Position numbers and translations under genes: made by a program. From Mermis nigrescens (Eukaryota > Nematoda > Enoplea > Mermithida > Mermithidae), in the NCBI GenBank assembly GCA_036768485.1, contig JAVLUZ010000154.1:44081458-44145457 (forward strand): 64,000 nucleotides of DNA, written 5' to 3'. The notes under the pieces are model-generated. The model ran no database searches, had not been told where the DNA came from, and worked only from the letters and a program-made list of their open reading frames with translations. Below are positions 1-13,200 of this stretch, one piece after another. The number at the start of each line of letters is the position of its first letter. The first letter of the stretch is position 1.

Positions 1-41
1 GATCCGCAACTGGCTATAAGCTTGCTTTTTTGGGTCACCTC

Positions 42-458
42 CATACATGATCTTGGGGGGTTGGGGGTTGTCACCCCCCCCCCCGCAGAATCATTTTTCA
101 CCCCCCGCAAAAAATTTTTCACCCCCCTCCCCTAGAATTGGCGATTTTTCAAAAGTTTCCTAAACTTACCTGAAAATTGGTAGAAAAGTGTCTTTTTAAG
201 GGTTTTTGGCTACCTATTTGCTCAAAATCGCCGGATTTTCGGCGCTTCGCGCCATATATTCATGTTTTAAGCGATATATTGGTCAATTTATTCGACTTTT
301 TTCGAAATTTTTTTCATGATTTTATGCTCTAGAAGGATAGAGTATCGTCAGAAACGCCAAAAAACGATGTTTTTTTAACGCGTACCGGCCATTTGTAAGC
401 CCAAAAAAGGCACTTTAGGTTTTCATTCCCCCCAGAATTCCCATACTGTGCATGTATG
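42..458 (-). mobile_element. MITE family 3, 417 bp, perfect 8-bp target duplication
   Basis: Ends CATACATGATCTTGG and (reverse complement of the other end) CATACATGCACAGTATGGG. It is flanked by GTCACCTC at 34-41 and 459-466, an exact 8-bp duplication, as in hAT-type transposons. The middle holds the hairpin GGCGCTTCGCGCC (240-252). Same family, opposite orientation, at 21627, 33525 and 46467. Confidence 0.88.
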
Positions 459-466
459 GTCACCTC

Positions 467-1095
467 CCAATTTTTCCCTTACGTCTTTGTATGTGGTGAG
501 TTATCTTCAGAGCCGATAAGCTTAATGCTTCTTGGGTTCGATTGTTCGAATCGCGAGGCTTGGAGTCTTATCACCACAAGCTGTTTATGCGTTATACGGT
601 CGTAGCGGCCGATTGTTTAACCTTGATTCCGGCCATCCTGCTGTATACACTGAAGTGTATAAAAGTTCAGGATTCGTTTTTTAAGGTCCGTTATTTATAT
701 TAATTAAGAAATAATGCATGCATTCTTCGCTTACGGTTTTTTTAAGTACGAAATTTTGGCCACTTGGCTGCTTTATCCCGGTTTATTGCTCATCGATCAC
801 GGCCATTTCCAGTAATTTACGTTTTTTTGTTTACAGTTCTCGTGTCGGTAGCTCGCTCGTTAGGTTGTTTGGCTGGATGCCAAAATTATGTCTTTAATTT
901 TTTCAACGATTTAAGGATATTTGATCTTTTAATTTAAACAACGATTGAATATGCTTCGCGTTTTGTTTGATAAAATGGCGCCGCCGACGTATCCTCGTTA
1001 GCCTAAATTTTAAGGATGGCCCGCCCGGTTTTCCCGTTATCTCGAGCACGTTCCGCTTAGTGGAATCGTGATATATATTTGTTTAGATTTGCTTT
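467..1095. other. No gene recognised
   Basis: AT-rich sequence without convincing exons, RNA genes or repeats shared with other parts of the window. Confidence 0.5.
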
Positions 1096-1750
1096 TCATC
1101 GGAACATGAATGTGACGGGCTTTTGGAAATGAATGCCGGTTCTTTTTTTCGGGCAAAGGGGTGAATGACCCCTCATTTTTTGCCAAAAAATGGCAAAAAA
1201 GCATGTAAAAATAGCAAAAAATAAAATTTCTCCCGAAATTTCGAGGATGTCAAAATTTTTTTGACTTTGGTGTGATAGATGGACTTGGTTCACGTATGAT
1301 TTCGTAATTATTCAAAAAACTTGATGCCACAGCGAAATAGCAGTTGCTGATAAAGCTGCTTACTTTTAATATTACAGCGTATCCTTAAATAAATTACCCA
1401 TCGATTTGCGACATCTCCTCCTGACATGCACCGCATTGGGATTCTAGGGGAGTTTAAATTTTAGAGTGCCATTTTGGGCTCAAAAATTGTAAATACTCGT
1501 CGAAAAAATTTCGGAATAATCTGAAAAAATTTAGATTAATTGTACGAAACCTGATCAAAAAACGAGCATTTAGCGTGAAGCGCTGAAAATTTGATGCTTT
1601 TGAGCAAGTAGAGAGCTAAATGCGGTTGAAAAAGTATCTTCCTATGAAGTTTTGGAAAAAGTCACGAATTCTAGGGGAATGATTTTAGGGAGGGGGTGAA
1701 AATTTCTCTGTGAGGGGTCACCAGGGTGAAATCCCGAAATGGGGACCAAT
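1096..1750. repeat. Degenerate MITE-like DNA
   Basis: Phrases such as TCGGGCAAAG and CCAAAAAATGGC (1150-1215) resemble the 3.2-3.8 kb repeat. The stretch 1437-1735 follows the order of family 3 (end, gap, GCGTGAAGCGC near 1572, GGGGGTGAAAATT) but is too diverged to find clean ends. Confidence 0.45.
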
Positions 1751-1889
1751 AAATTAATTTGTATATTATTATTATTAGCCGAAACCATCTTTTGTACGAG
1801 CTTCTTTGTGCATGTACAAAGATTTTTGTACCTATATATATAACATAAATATGTTTTTAAACATACACGTTTTAACTTACTACCAGGGT

Positions 1890-2040
1890 GTGACCTGTAT
1901 ATAGTGTATATAAAACATATATAAAAAACTATATATAGTAAAACTATATATAAAATATAGTAAATATATATAGTCAAACTATATATAAAACTATATATAA
2001 AACTAAAACTATATATAAAACACTATATAGTCCTATACAG
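1890..2040. repeat. AT minisatellite, unit about AACTATATATAAA
   Basis: About ten imperfect units of 13-14 bp with TATATA cores. It is flanked by GTACAAAG / CTTTGTAC-type words. Confidence 0.75.
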
Positions 2041-2830
2041 TGTTTTTTGTACAAGGTCCCTGTGTACTTGTCCACAGATGGTACCCAAAAGTCTGTACAT
2101 TTTGTGCATGCAAATTTTTGTGTACTACAATACGGTACAGAAGCGATTTTAGTGTGGTAAAACAGGTTTTTTGACCTTTGGTAGTGTATTTTAGCTAATA
2201 TATGGGTTTCTGACGCCAAAAATTACAAAAAATTGTCTAAAGCAGGCGCGAAGCGTCGAGAAAGTCCTCATTTTTCTATTCTAAATGCAAATTCTGCCAT
2301 TTTAAAGAGATATGGGACGCAAAATTTCTGGGAATTTCACACCATTTCTACAGTTTTTGTCTTCCCCAAAATCTTTATACATGAACAAAGACGGTCCTGA
2401 AAAGTCTTTGTTCTTCGGGAAAAATCTTTGTCGAATACAAAAAACCTTGGTCCTAAATGTTATTATTCGGCCTGAATTTAGTTGATAATTTTAATTTGGC
2501 GCGAAGCGCCGAAACTTTTATGAGCTTTTGATGGAATTTACACATAAAACTCGACTGAGAACGCTAAAACAAGTTGTACTACAAAATCAGAAATTTTACA
2601 GAAATTATACCTAATAAGCGCACCACTGCGCTTATAAATCTGATGCAACATCAAGATAAATTAGTCAATTTTTCTTCGAACGGCGAAAAGTGCAAAGTCA
2701 TTAAATTGTACTTATTTTTTGCATATATTTTCAAAAAACTTTATAAATAGATACAAAAAGTATTTGAATCTGCATAAAGGTGCCTAGATTACACAAAGAT
2801 TGATTTTGGAGTGTTTAATGCCCCTGCTTG
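2041..2830. other. Unannotated AT-rich DNA with two GCGCGAAGCG motifs
   Basis: No coding signal. Contains GGCGCGAAGCGTC near 2246 and GGCGCGAAGCGCC near 2499, and repeated CTTTGT words at 2385-2450. Confidence 0.5.
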
Positions 2831-2838
2831 AATCTAAA

Positions 2839-3038
2839 CAGGGGCGGATTTAGGGGAGGGCGGGGGGGACGGCCGCCCCCCCCCCATTGGTCCAAAATAG
2901 TGCGCAAAATTAAGCATTTTTTGAGCGATTTTTAGCGATTTTTGGGTTAAAACCGCTAATTTTTCTGCCCAAGTCAGGGTTTCGCCCCCATCCCTTAGGG
3001 GTACCGCCCATCTTAGGAAAATCCTAGATCCGCCACTG
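2839..3038 (-). mobile_element. hAT-type MITE family 1, 200 bp, exact target duplication
   Basis: Ends CAGGGGCGGATTTAGG and CAGTGGCGGATCTAGGATTTT (inverted). Flanked by AATCTAAA at 2831-2838 and 3039-3046. CAG...CTG ends with an 8-bp duplication are the hAT pattern. Confidence 0.9.
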
Positions 3039-3204
3039 AATCTAAATATAGTATATTAGCGATATTTTGCGCGAAGCGCGGAAAATTTTCTGAAATTTCC
3101 TAAAGAATACTGGAAAAAATCGTTAAAATTACTATCACTTTGCCACAGAAGGTATTTGAACAGAATATAAAGATGGCTCCAAAAATAAATGCACGAGCCG
3201 AAAT

Positions 3205-3795
3205 TGATTTTTGGCGAAAACCTGCATTTTTGGTCATTTTTAGGTGCCTTTTTGCGATTTTCGGGCAAAAATTGGTGGTCATGTTCCCCCCTCCCCTAAA
3301 AATGACCGAAAACCGTACGTGTAACTGGGGGCTTTGAAGAATTCCCCACCGAGGGTTGGACGTCCTCCCCACACCCCCCAACGACAGAAAATGTTGACCC
3401 ACCCTCCCCCATTTTTGGCGAAAACTTGCTCTTTTTGGCTATTTTTCGGTGTTTTTGCCACTTTAGCCGAAAATCGGAGACGCTTACCCCCTTTCCTAAA
3501 AAATGGCCGAGAAATACACATGTGACAGGGGTTTTGGGCATTCCTACCCAAGCTTTTAGGCCCACACCCCTTCCTAAGTTCCTAAGTCAGAAAATTTTTG
3601 ACCACCCTCCCGCATTTCTGGCGAAAACTTGCGCTTTTTTGGCTATTTTTAGGTTTTTTGCCGTTTTTCGCCTAAAATTGGAGTCGCAAACCCCCCACAC
3701 TCCTTCTACAAATGGCCGGGACTCGTTCCCGAAATTTCCAGCCGTTACATGTATGACAAGGACCTCCTTTCCCAAAATTTTGAGCCGTTACATGC
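3205..3795. repeat. Tandem repeat, about 204-bp unit, three copies
   Basis: TTGGCGAAAAC recurs at 3211, 3415 and 3619. Each is followed by TTTTTGG.xATTTTT.GG, a C-rich stretch and an ACxTGTxxxA word. All six frames are locally open because the unit is low in stop codons, which explains the pile of small ORFs. Confidence 0.75.
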
Positions 3796-4083
3796 ATGTT
3801 TTATAGTGACAGTTTGTCTATTTACTCTTGCTTACATTCAAACATACTGTATCACTTCCTGAAATTCCAATAGTTAGGTGCACTTTTGTCATAGTAAAAA
3901 TTAAGTTTAAAAAAATTCAAAAGGTTTCCACCAAAAGTCGTCTGACAGTTACTTGAATCTTGGACCCTATAAGGGATGGGGGTAATACCCTCTACACCTC
4001 CCCCTCTATGGGATGTGTGATATATGTATATGTATGCTCCTATTTTGCATTTAGTTTTTATATTTCCGTTTTTCATTTTCCAG

Positions 4084-4265
4084 TACAATTGCGTCAGTTT
4101 GGGCTTTTTCCTCTTTGCTTTTATTTGCTTTATTAAACGCTACGATGTAATCGGTGCGGTGTTTTTTGTTGCGGCTTTGAATTATAAGCAAATGGAGTTG
4201 TATCACGCTTTGCCTACATTCGCCTTTCTATTCGGGACTTGTTTACACTTGCCATTGTCTTCAGG
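4084..4265 (+). CDS. ALG6: ALG6 exon 1 of those visible (YNxVSLG / NYKQMELYHALP block)
   Basis: The exon opens after a pyrimidine-rich acceptor ending TTTTCCAG and closes at GG|GTAAGT. It reads YNCVSLG, then a hydrophobic segment, then NYKQMELYHALP and FAFLFG, which is the most conserved cytosol/membrane block of ALG6/ALG8. Length is 182 nt, starting in phase 0 and ending two bases into a codon (GG). The intron end TTCCAG would itself read Phe-Gln, the residues normally found before YN, so the true boundary could lie a few codons upstream. The preceding exon was not found in 1-4083. Confidence 0.93.
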
Positions 4266-7200
4266 GTAAGTTGCTGCGTCAGTATTGATTGGAAAATTTA
4301 TTTATTTTATGTAGATAATTTTCGATTCATGTTTGAAAGGTGTAAAGTGTGTAAAGTGATAAAAACTGTGTTTATGTGTTTGTATGTGTTTACAGGGTCT
4401 TCCACCTGAATGTCCCATCAGTCTTTTCATATAGCTCCGCTAATTCTCAATATGTTTTAAGAATTTGTTGGACTTAGTTCGAAGGTCTGATAGCAAATTG
4501 GATGACATGATTTGGTTGATTTTGCTTTTTCTTGGTTTATGCTACAGAAATTAGTGAATCTCACTTTTTGCAGGTTGTTCCACCTAATCATCCGAACTAT
4601 TATCTCGAGATAAGTCAACCAATTCTTAATAATTTTAAAAAGTTACTCGAGCGAGTCAGACTGGCCATCGACTGACAAGGCTTAGCGTGATTTCATCATA
4701 GGTAGCGCGTTAGCGCGTACCTATAATATACTTGGGTACCCGGCCCAACATATGTCTACGCCCTCTATAGCTACAATGGGACACATCTGGAAGGTGCGGT
4801 TCTTTAAAGATGGATGATTAAATCAGTTTTCGCTGACTTTTTTATTTTTTGTTTACACTCAATACCGAGTGCGCGATGAGCGGGTAAAATTTTGGCGTAA
4901 TATACAAATTTTTTGACGGATTGTTTAGCCCTCTTATACACAACGCAGCATACATGCCTCATACAATTTAATTGTATAGAATTGTAGAGAACAGAATTCT
5001 CTAAACATACATCTTTTTTGTTTTTCAAATTTAGCATTAGTTTTCGAGGGGGAGTGTAAAGAGTGTGAAAATTTGCGGAGTGTAATAGACAGATTTTCGT
5101 TGCGTTTCTGCCTTCTTGATGTCTGCCAACAACCTCGGTTATAACTTAGTCCCAATGAATTTTTTTCCAATAGGAAACATACTATGGCCTAAGGGCTACT
5201 TTCTGCTCACCAGCAAACGTTTTTACACTAAATACCGAGTTAAATTTAGGAGTTTAAACTTTAAACTCTAGTGAATGGTGCGAAAAACAGGTTTTGTCTA
5301 CGATATCTCCGACAACTTCTCCGATTATAAGTCGCGATAAATTGAATATAATAAAAATAAAGTACGTTCACGCTACACGTTACAGCAAACCGCGTTTGGA
5401 AAACTCAATATTTAGTTATTTATGGAGGTGTAGAGTTCGAAATCAGGGGTGTAACATTGGGCAAAAAAGGCGTTTTCTGCCTTTTTTGTTTAATCAATAT
5501 CTCACATATTTTGCGTTATAGAACTTTTCCACACACAAACGTACTACGATCTAAAGGCTACAAACTGGCCCGGACCGAATTTCTTTACACTCAATGGGAG
5601 TTGAGTTCAGATTTTTAAAGTTTGCAATGTGTTGGATGGTGGAAATATACGTTTTTCTCCCTTTTTTGTCCGCTACTCTCTCCGTCTAGAAGTCAGGATA
5701 AGTCGAATAGAATAAAAACAAAGTACTTTCTAAGGGGTACACGTCACATCAAATTGCGTTCATTTACATCAATATTTAGCTTTTTCGGGTGTGTAAAGTC
5801 AGGAATTGGAGGTATTAAACGTGTTTCTGTCTTGTTTTTTCTGCCAATTTCTCCGGTTATGAGTCTACACATGATCTCAAGTCTAAAAATGTACTAGGAA
5901 TCAAATATGATACGCCAGTTGGGCGCGTCTGTTCACACTCAACAGTGTCGTAAAGTGGTTTACATCAAATATTTATTTACCTCCGGGCCATTGTGGAGAC
6001 TTGATTTTTGCATAAATTTTGATTGATAATATCAGAATAATATCAAAATTACGAACCTCACTGTAATTTTCTTTATACTCGGTGGTTGTGTAAAGTTTAC
6101 ATTGCAAATTAGTTTTAGTTCTAGAGCCTTGCGGAGGTTAAACTTTTTTCAAAATGTTCTATGTAGGAACGTCAGAATTACGAATCTGCCTGTTAGTTTT
6201 CTCTACACTCAGTAGTTGTGTAAAGTTTAACCACTCATTGATTGTTGATGTGTAAAGTTTACACTACAAATTTATTTTACTTCCATGGCGCTGCAAAACT
6301 ACAAATTTTTTCAAAATGTTCCATGCTGCGTTAGGATTACGAGTCTGAGTGTAAGTGTTCTTTAAACCCAGTAGTTGCGTACAGTTTACGCAGAAAACCT
6401 CTGATCTGCTTGAATAAGGTAAGGTTGTCTAGTCTAAAAAAGATAATGCTAATGTTCAGAACAATATTGTTTTCCGCGTTCTTGGACGGTTGTCATTGTT
6501 GTGAGATGTTATCGTTTGGGTTACTCAAATCAAGCTGATCAAAAGTAGGGTACTAGCATAGAAAAATGGTCCGATGGAACAAAAAAGACGAATATGCTTG
6601 TGATTACGGATTATTTAGGATTCAAAAGGAGAGGAGTAGGAAAAAGCTCCTATGTGTATGCCTAAAGTCGCAAACCCTGTCAAAAATCAGACTTCCTCTA
6701 TGCAACGCAGAAAATCGAAGTATATTCTGGGGCCTCTGAAAAAAGTATCCACTTTAAATAATTTTCAATGCTTCACATAAGTGTGTATAAACGTAATCTA
6801 AAATTTATAGCTTTTGTAAATTGCCTGCAAATTGCAGCGGTGAGTTGCTTCGTATTGTGATTGATACAAAACTAATTGCAATTGTATTTAAAGTTGTTTT
6901 ATTTTGTTATCGTTAGCATTATAGCAAGCAAACCTGTCGTCAGTTAGCTAGTGCACACAATCGTTGCGGGCTTGCAGACGTATCTGCATGTAGTCTGTTT
7001 CATGTAAGCTTGCGCGTTTCTTACTGCTTTAAACCAATAATTTCTTTGATTGTCCTGAATGCATCAATGTGTGCTATTTTATTCAGTTGGCTTGCAAGGT
7101 CTCTCCCAGTTTACGCCATCTAATTTCCCATAGCTACTGCATAGCTAAGTTGCTGCTTTTTCGATCGTTTTTGGTTTAGTAGTTTATTTCAATCTGCAGG

Positions 7201-10200
7201 CCGCAGAATATACTTCGATTTCTTGCGTTGCTTAGAGGAAGTCTAATTTTTAATAAATAGTTTTGCGACTTTAGGCATATACATAGGCATACTTGGGCGA
7301 TAGCCAAAGCTTCAGCCCATCCAACCATGCACTCTCAACGGTTCATTGATCCCTAGTTGGGCCGAAAATGGGTTAAAAATGGCAGTTTTGTTTGATTTTC
7401 CTCTGTTTTTTGACATTTGTTCAAAATCAGCCCATCCAAAGGGACGCTTCAGCCCATCCAGCTATTGTCTACTCATGCCATGGACGGTGTGGGATGGGCT
7501 ATTGCCCACTGCCCAGGTGTGCACATCGGAGCTTTTTACTAGTCTCTTCCTTTTACATCCTTAATAATCCGTAATCCCGAGTATATTCGTTTGCTATAAC
7601 ATGCTATTTGAAGTATAGCGTTTTCATTGAGACTAACTTTTGTTCGCTATTCAAGAATTATCGTATGGATTCCTGACAGCAATTTCGTATGGACTTGCGC
7701 GAATCTTTTGATTAATTTTTAGATTGTTCACAAGCATCGCTTGTGTGGTTTAAATCATGGGCTGGGCATTGATCGCGATATACGTAAGTTTTAAAAGGAA
7801 ATACGACCAAAAATCTAAGGTTTACACTAACTTCTGCACTTTACACTATGAAAAAGCAAAACCGATGGAACCTTGTCAGTTAATTTCCTATGGAACCTTC
7901 TAACTATATGTGGAAAAACCTAGGTTATAATTAAAAAACATGTTGGATAGTTTTTTGGGATACTCTGTATATTTTTTTATTCAGGTCTGAAAGACCTGAC
8001 AAGTATTTATGGCGTGAAGTTGCGTTGAAAACAATTTGGTTTTTGTGTAAAGTTCTAAACAACTTTACAAACTTGTATTAAAACGACCAAGCGACCGTTC
8101 AATTCACTTTATTCCGATTTACATTTGAAGGATTGAATGAGAAATTGTATTTGTTCTTTTTAATCTTCTGCCTCGGCTTACCTTGCTGCAAGAAAAAACA
8201 CTATTAAGCACGCTGCTTGTTAGTTTTTATTGTAAAGATGCCTCCACGTTTTTTCGCAATCTTTTGAATTTTTTAACTAAAAACCAAAATTTTTGCTACT
8301 CCTAATATTAGCATCTGTGTTGGATGAACCCGCGAATTTCGGCGACTTTTTATCACTGGCTGTCTTATCTGCCTTATTTTTTTGTTTGCGACTTCGGTTT
8401 ACATTTTATCGTTCATTAAACTGAACACTGTAAAGTGAATTATTCCAAAGTGTTAAGTGTCAAGCTCTTCGACAGCATGAATCGTTATCTTGAAACAGTT
8501 GTGTTATCTCTGATCGAGTTTCTCTGTGAATGTTGTGGGATTTTTAGCAAAAATTGCAGTTTAAGCCGATCTACCGATAAACTCATAGCAGCCTAATACA
8601 TTTTAAATTTTTGTTTTAAAATGTACACTTTCGGCGCTTTATTTTTTCGACTTTGACCCTTTCGGTCAGAAAAAGACGAAAAATTTGGCCCATTTTTGAT
8701 TTTGTAGTCAAACGAATTCCTATCGGTCGATGCCGCTCGACAGTCGTACTGTAACACTCGGTTTACACTATTTTTAAGAATGTTGAAATTCGTGATGCTG
8801 AGCGTTTCGGTTCTAGTCAGCTTTTTTGTCATTTGGTTGCCATTCTTGAAAACGGTCGACGGCCTATTGCAAGTTCTGCTTCGCCTTTTTCCATTGGATC
8901 GGGGCATTTTTGAGGTTATCTGCATCAAATTTTGCTAGAATAGTTTCTGAAAAAATTTAATCAATCAATTAAGCCTAATTTTAGTTGATTCACAATCTTA
9001 ATTGATTAATTAAAATTGATTCAGTAAAATTAATTAATTATATTTATTAATTATTTAAAATTAATTAATTAATTTTAGCTTTGATGACATCAAAATTCAG
9101 ATGACGACCCGGGAAGTTTATTCTTTTGGCTTGGCTTACGGCTTAGGCTTAGGCTTAGGCTTAGGGTTGCTTCTAAGTTTATTCTTCTTGTGTATCTTCA
9201 AGAATCTAAATCCTTAGAATTCATACAGTAGTGAAATTTTATATTTTAATAATTAAGTAAATTAAAGTGTCTTTTTCTTATGTATCTGAAGTTAATTAAA
9301 CCTAAATTCGTATGATTCATAAAAAATACATTTTATTTCATTATTTTTATAACATAATTTTTGTATGAAACTGGATCTTACTGTTTTACATGAAATGCAA
9401 TTGATTTTGCGATGCTTTCGCTTCACAAATCGTTTTTGCTGGAATCGGACCAAAATTTAATTGCAATTTCTTTGATAAATGTAATCAAATTTATCAGCTA
9501 TATGTGATTGGATAACTTGAAGTTTTTTTTATTTTTTTATTTTTTAATTTTATTTTTGTTTTTTTATATTTTTTTATTTATTTTATTATTATTTTTAATT
9601 TTTGTTTAATATTTTTTACACTGTTGTGTAAACAAATGCAACGTTTACTGAAGCTTACATTTTTGGGCTAAAACTCTATGGAATAATGGACGTTGCATTT
9701 TGAATGATTTTTGTTTCGTTCAAAAAGCTGATTTTGATTATTTAATTATGTAATATTTTTCGTAATTAGACCCGTTACTATGATGTTTTCAGGTAAAGTC
9801 TGATATGCACAAAATTGGCAAAACATACTTTTCGGGTCCGTAATATTACTGTGTAATATTGTTAGAAATAAATTTGTTTTAAATGTGTAAACTATTAATT
9901 TAGCCGAATGAGTAGTATTATATATGATAAATTTTCCGATCAAATAAATAATAATAATTTAAGCCGTATTCGTAAAATAAAATAATAATTTTTCAAAAAT
10001 GAATTTAAAACAAATTAAAAATAAATTAAAATTTGAAAAAAATGAATTAAATAAAGATTGCCAGAAATCGGACCAAAATTTAATTGCACTTTCCACTATA
10101 AATGTATTCAAATTTATCCAACTTTATATGTTTGGATAATTTAAAGTTTAATTGAATTAAATAAAGAAGAATTAAATAAAGATGCTAAAAATTATGCAAA

Positions 10201-13200
10201 ATTAAAATTGAAAAATTGAACAAAGTAAAATTAAAAGGATAAAATTGTTGAAATTAAAGACTTAAGGATAAAATTTTCACTAATATAATTCCAGTGATGT
10301 GTCTGATTAATGCCAATGTTTTGTACATTTAAGTAATTTTTACCGATTTTTTGTCAATTTACCGCTTCATTAGCTTTTTCTAGTGTTTTTTTAGATTTTT
10401 CGTGCTTGTTTTTTACTTTTTTAATTTTTGAGGATAAAGTGGCCAACTTTTGGTGCGCCTCATCCGTAGTGTTCAAATGGAGACGTTATTTCGACAATGG
10501 CCAAATGGCTTTGATATGGTAAACTGTCCTACTGTGTGTTTCTGTTTTCGGGAGATTAGTGGCAAAATTTTGGGCTGTAATGGGAAAATAGAATGAAACA
10601 AAACGAAAAACATGCGTAAAAAAAGTTGTCCCAAAAAACAATACATTAATGCAGTAAGAAATATGCTGAAACAATACAATATAAAGTAATTGCACGTATT
10701 TGTTTAAACTCGCTCGCTCTTCTCCAATTGATACGGTTCCCGATTTTCATGTCTCGTCGTTTGACCGCCGGTGTCATTAAGGGACTTAGCCAGTGGTCCT
10801 ATGCACACATTTGCTCAAAGTTTGTCCATTTACCCATTGCTACTTGTACGCTTTTACACCAATGGTTGTGTAAAGTAGTAATTTTCTTATAATTGCTACG
10901 TTTGCTTTGCTTTACTTTAAACTGTTGTCTTGCTTACTTCAGAAGACTAGTTTCGGACTGTAAACTAGAATTTGTGTAAAGCAGCTAATTTGGATTGTTG
11001 TCTAACCTACTCTGCTTTACACTGGCGTATTGTCTAGATAATCTAACTATGGCTCTTGGAAATTTAAGCCAAAGGTTGTGTAAAGTGATTTATCTCGATA
11101 CCTGTGTAAAGGTGTCACCGGTTTCGCTGAATACCTCCCATTTTGTTCAGCTTATCCTGGGCATGCTCGGGACTTTGAACTTAAAAATTTGTGTAAAGTG
11201 GATAATTTTTATTTTCGTCCCAGCTGCTGCGCTTTACATAAGTCTGTAGTTGTTTTTTGTGATCGGGATAAACCGATCAAAAGATAAGGAGGCAAAAATC
11301 ATGCCTACGAGTTTGTTAAGCCCTCGCCACAGCAATTAAAGATTATTTCCGCTTCATTGACTTTACATCAACGGTAATATCAGTATTTCTACTTTACTCT
11401 TCAGGACTTTCTGAATTTTTGATTTTTAAAATTTGCCCAATTTTTCCACTCAATTACGTAATTTTTAATTTCAATTCTACTTTTTCTCGAATAATATGCT
11501 TGTCACGTATATTAAACAAATTTGCAGTTTAAACTGATGGTATACAAATAATTGGAGGAAACATAAAAAGTTAAAATATGATAAGCGCGCATGACCTTTG
11601 GGGTAGGGGGGCCTAGGTGGGTAGCACCAAAATGCTGGGGGGGGCTGAAAAAATATCTGAGGGGGCTGAAAAAATTTTCAAAGGTCAAAAAATGGCCTTA
11701 AAAGTGGTTGTATGGCGAAAAACGCCATTTTTCGACGTTTCTCATCGAGCACTATCCAATGGCATCAAAAAAAATTGCCAAAAAAGCAAAAAATTTCAAA
11801 AATTGAATTCTGGGGGGTATTTCACTTTCTGGGGGTGCATACCCGCAAATTCCCCCCCCACCACGCCCATGTGTGGTGGGGGGTCATCCTCTATAAATTT
11901 TTTTACCCTCCTTCCGAATTCGGGATTTCCCGGAATTCCCTGAAAATTCGTAGAAAAGGCGCTACTTTCAGTAATTTTCGCTATCGGTTTTCTCAAAAAT
12001 GTCAAAAATCAGGCGCTTCGCCGCCCCGTAGTCATTTTTTGACAATATTTCGTTCAATTCAATCGAATTTATTTATGATTTCTTTTGGAATTATTTGTTT
12101 TTTTTCTTTAGAAAGGTGGAGCATCGTCAGAAACACGGAAAATGAAGTGTTTGACACGTATTTATCGTTTTTGAGCACAAAAAGGCACTTTAAAATCCTC
12201 CTCTCCCCAAATTTCCGTTCTGCGCACGTCTGATTATAAGTGATAAAAAATTGATGAAAAAGAAAAAGTGGAATTAAATAAAAATATATAAGGGCGCAAA
12301 TTTATTGATGAACTATTGAAACAGTTCCATCCGTGCTATTCGAACGTTACTTATTGTATTTCTAATGTGTTCATTTAATTACAAGTTAACTCGTTAGATT
12401 TACGTAATTATTTTAATTTCTAATTCTGTTTAAGTTGGTTAATTTTATTTATTCAGTTTATTTCCAATAACTTTATACCTATCAGATTGATTTGTATTTT
12501 CCAGGTTTTTTGTGTTGAATAAATAGATAATAATTATATATTTTGAATGCAGAACTTTGTTGAAATTTGACTTTGTTTGCTTGTAAGTTTTTATGGAAAG
12601 CTTTTAGTCAGACAATATTGGTTTAAAGGTTTCCTGTTGTCGCCACGCCTGGGCGTGGGGGTTTGGGGGACGTATGCACCCCCAGAAACCAAAATACCAC
12701 CCCAGAAATCAAAATACCCCCTCCAGAATTCAATTTTTGAAATTTTTTTCTCTCTTTTTTTCGCAATTTTTTGATGCCAATGGATAGTGCTTGATGAGAA
12801 ACGTCGAAAAATGGTGTTTTTATCGCCATACCACCATTTTTAAGGCCATTTTTTGACCTTCAACAAATCTTGCACCCCCCCCCCCCCCCCAGAATTTTCT
12901 TGCTGCCCACGTATAGCGATGAGTATCCCTGTCATACATTGGCCCTCGTGAAAATTTTTTCCCCTCCCAAAGAAGTTTTTCACCCCGCCAGAATTTGCTG
13001 TTTTCCAAAGAATTAGGAGAAAAGGTGATGTTCTAAGCATCTTTAGTTATGTGCTTGCTTAAAATGCCAAATTTTAAACCCCTCATAATTATATTCATTT
13101 TTTGAATATATCTTATTCAAATTATGCTCTATTTTTCGATGTTTTTTCGGAATTTTCTATGCTTTTACGCTCTAGGATAATAGGGCATTGTCAGAAACGC

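Noticed and set aside
3100..3806. Cluster of ORFs on both strands
   Set aside because: Produced by the 204-bp tandem repeat.
7588..7612. Possible ALG6 motif IFVCYNMLFE before GT
   Set aside because: Weak resemblance to RxFPFxRGLFE only. The true motif RLFPLDRGIFE is at 8779-8914 and fits in phase.
7731..7796. Exon-like stretch between TTTTTAG and GTAAGT
   Set aside because: Open in one frame (GLNHGLGIDRDI) but without similarity to ALG6, and exon 1 joins exon 2 in phase without it.
11617..12233. 108- and 173-codon plus-strand ORFs
   Set aside because: Both lie inside MITE family 2 and 3 sequences. The same peptides (SSSTIQWHQK) appear wherever family 2 occurs.
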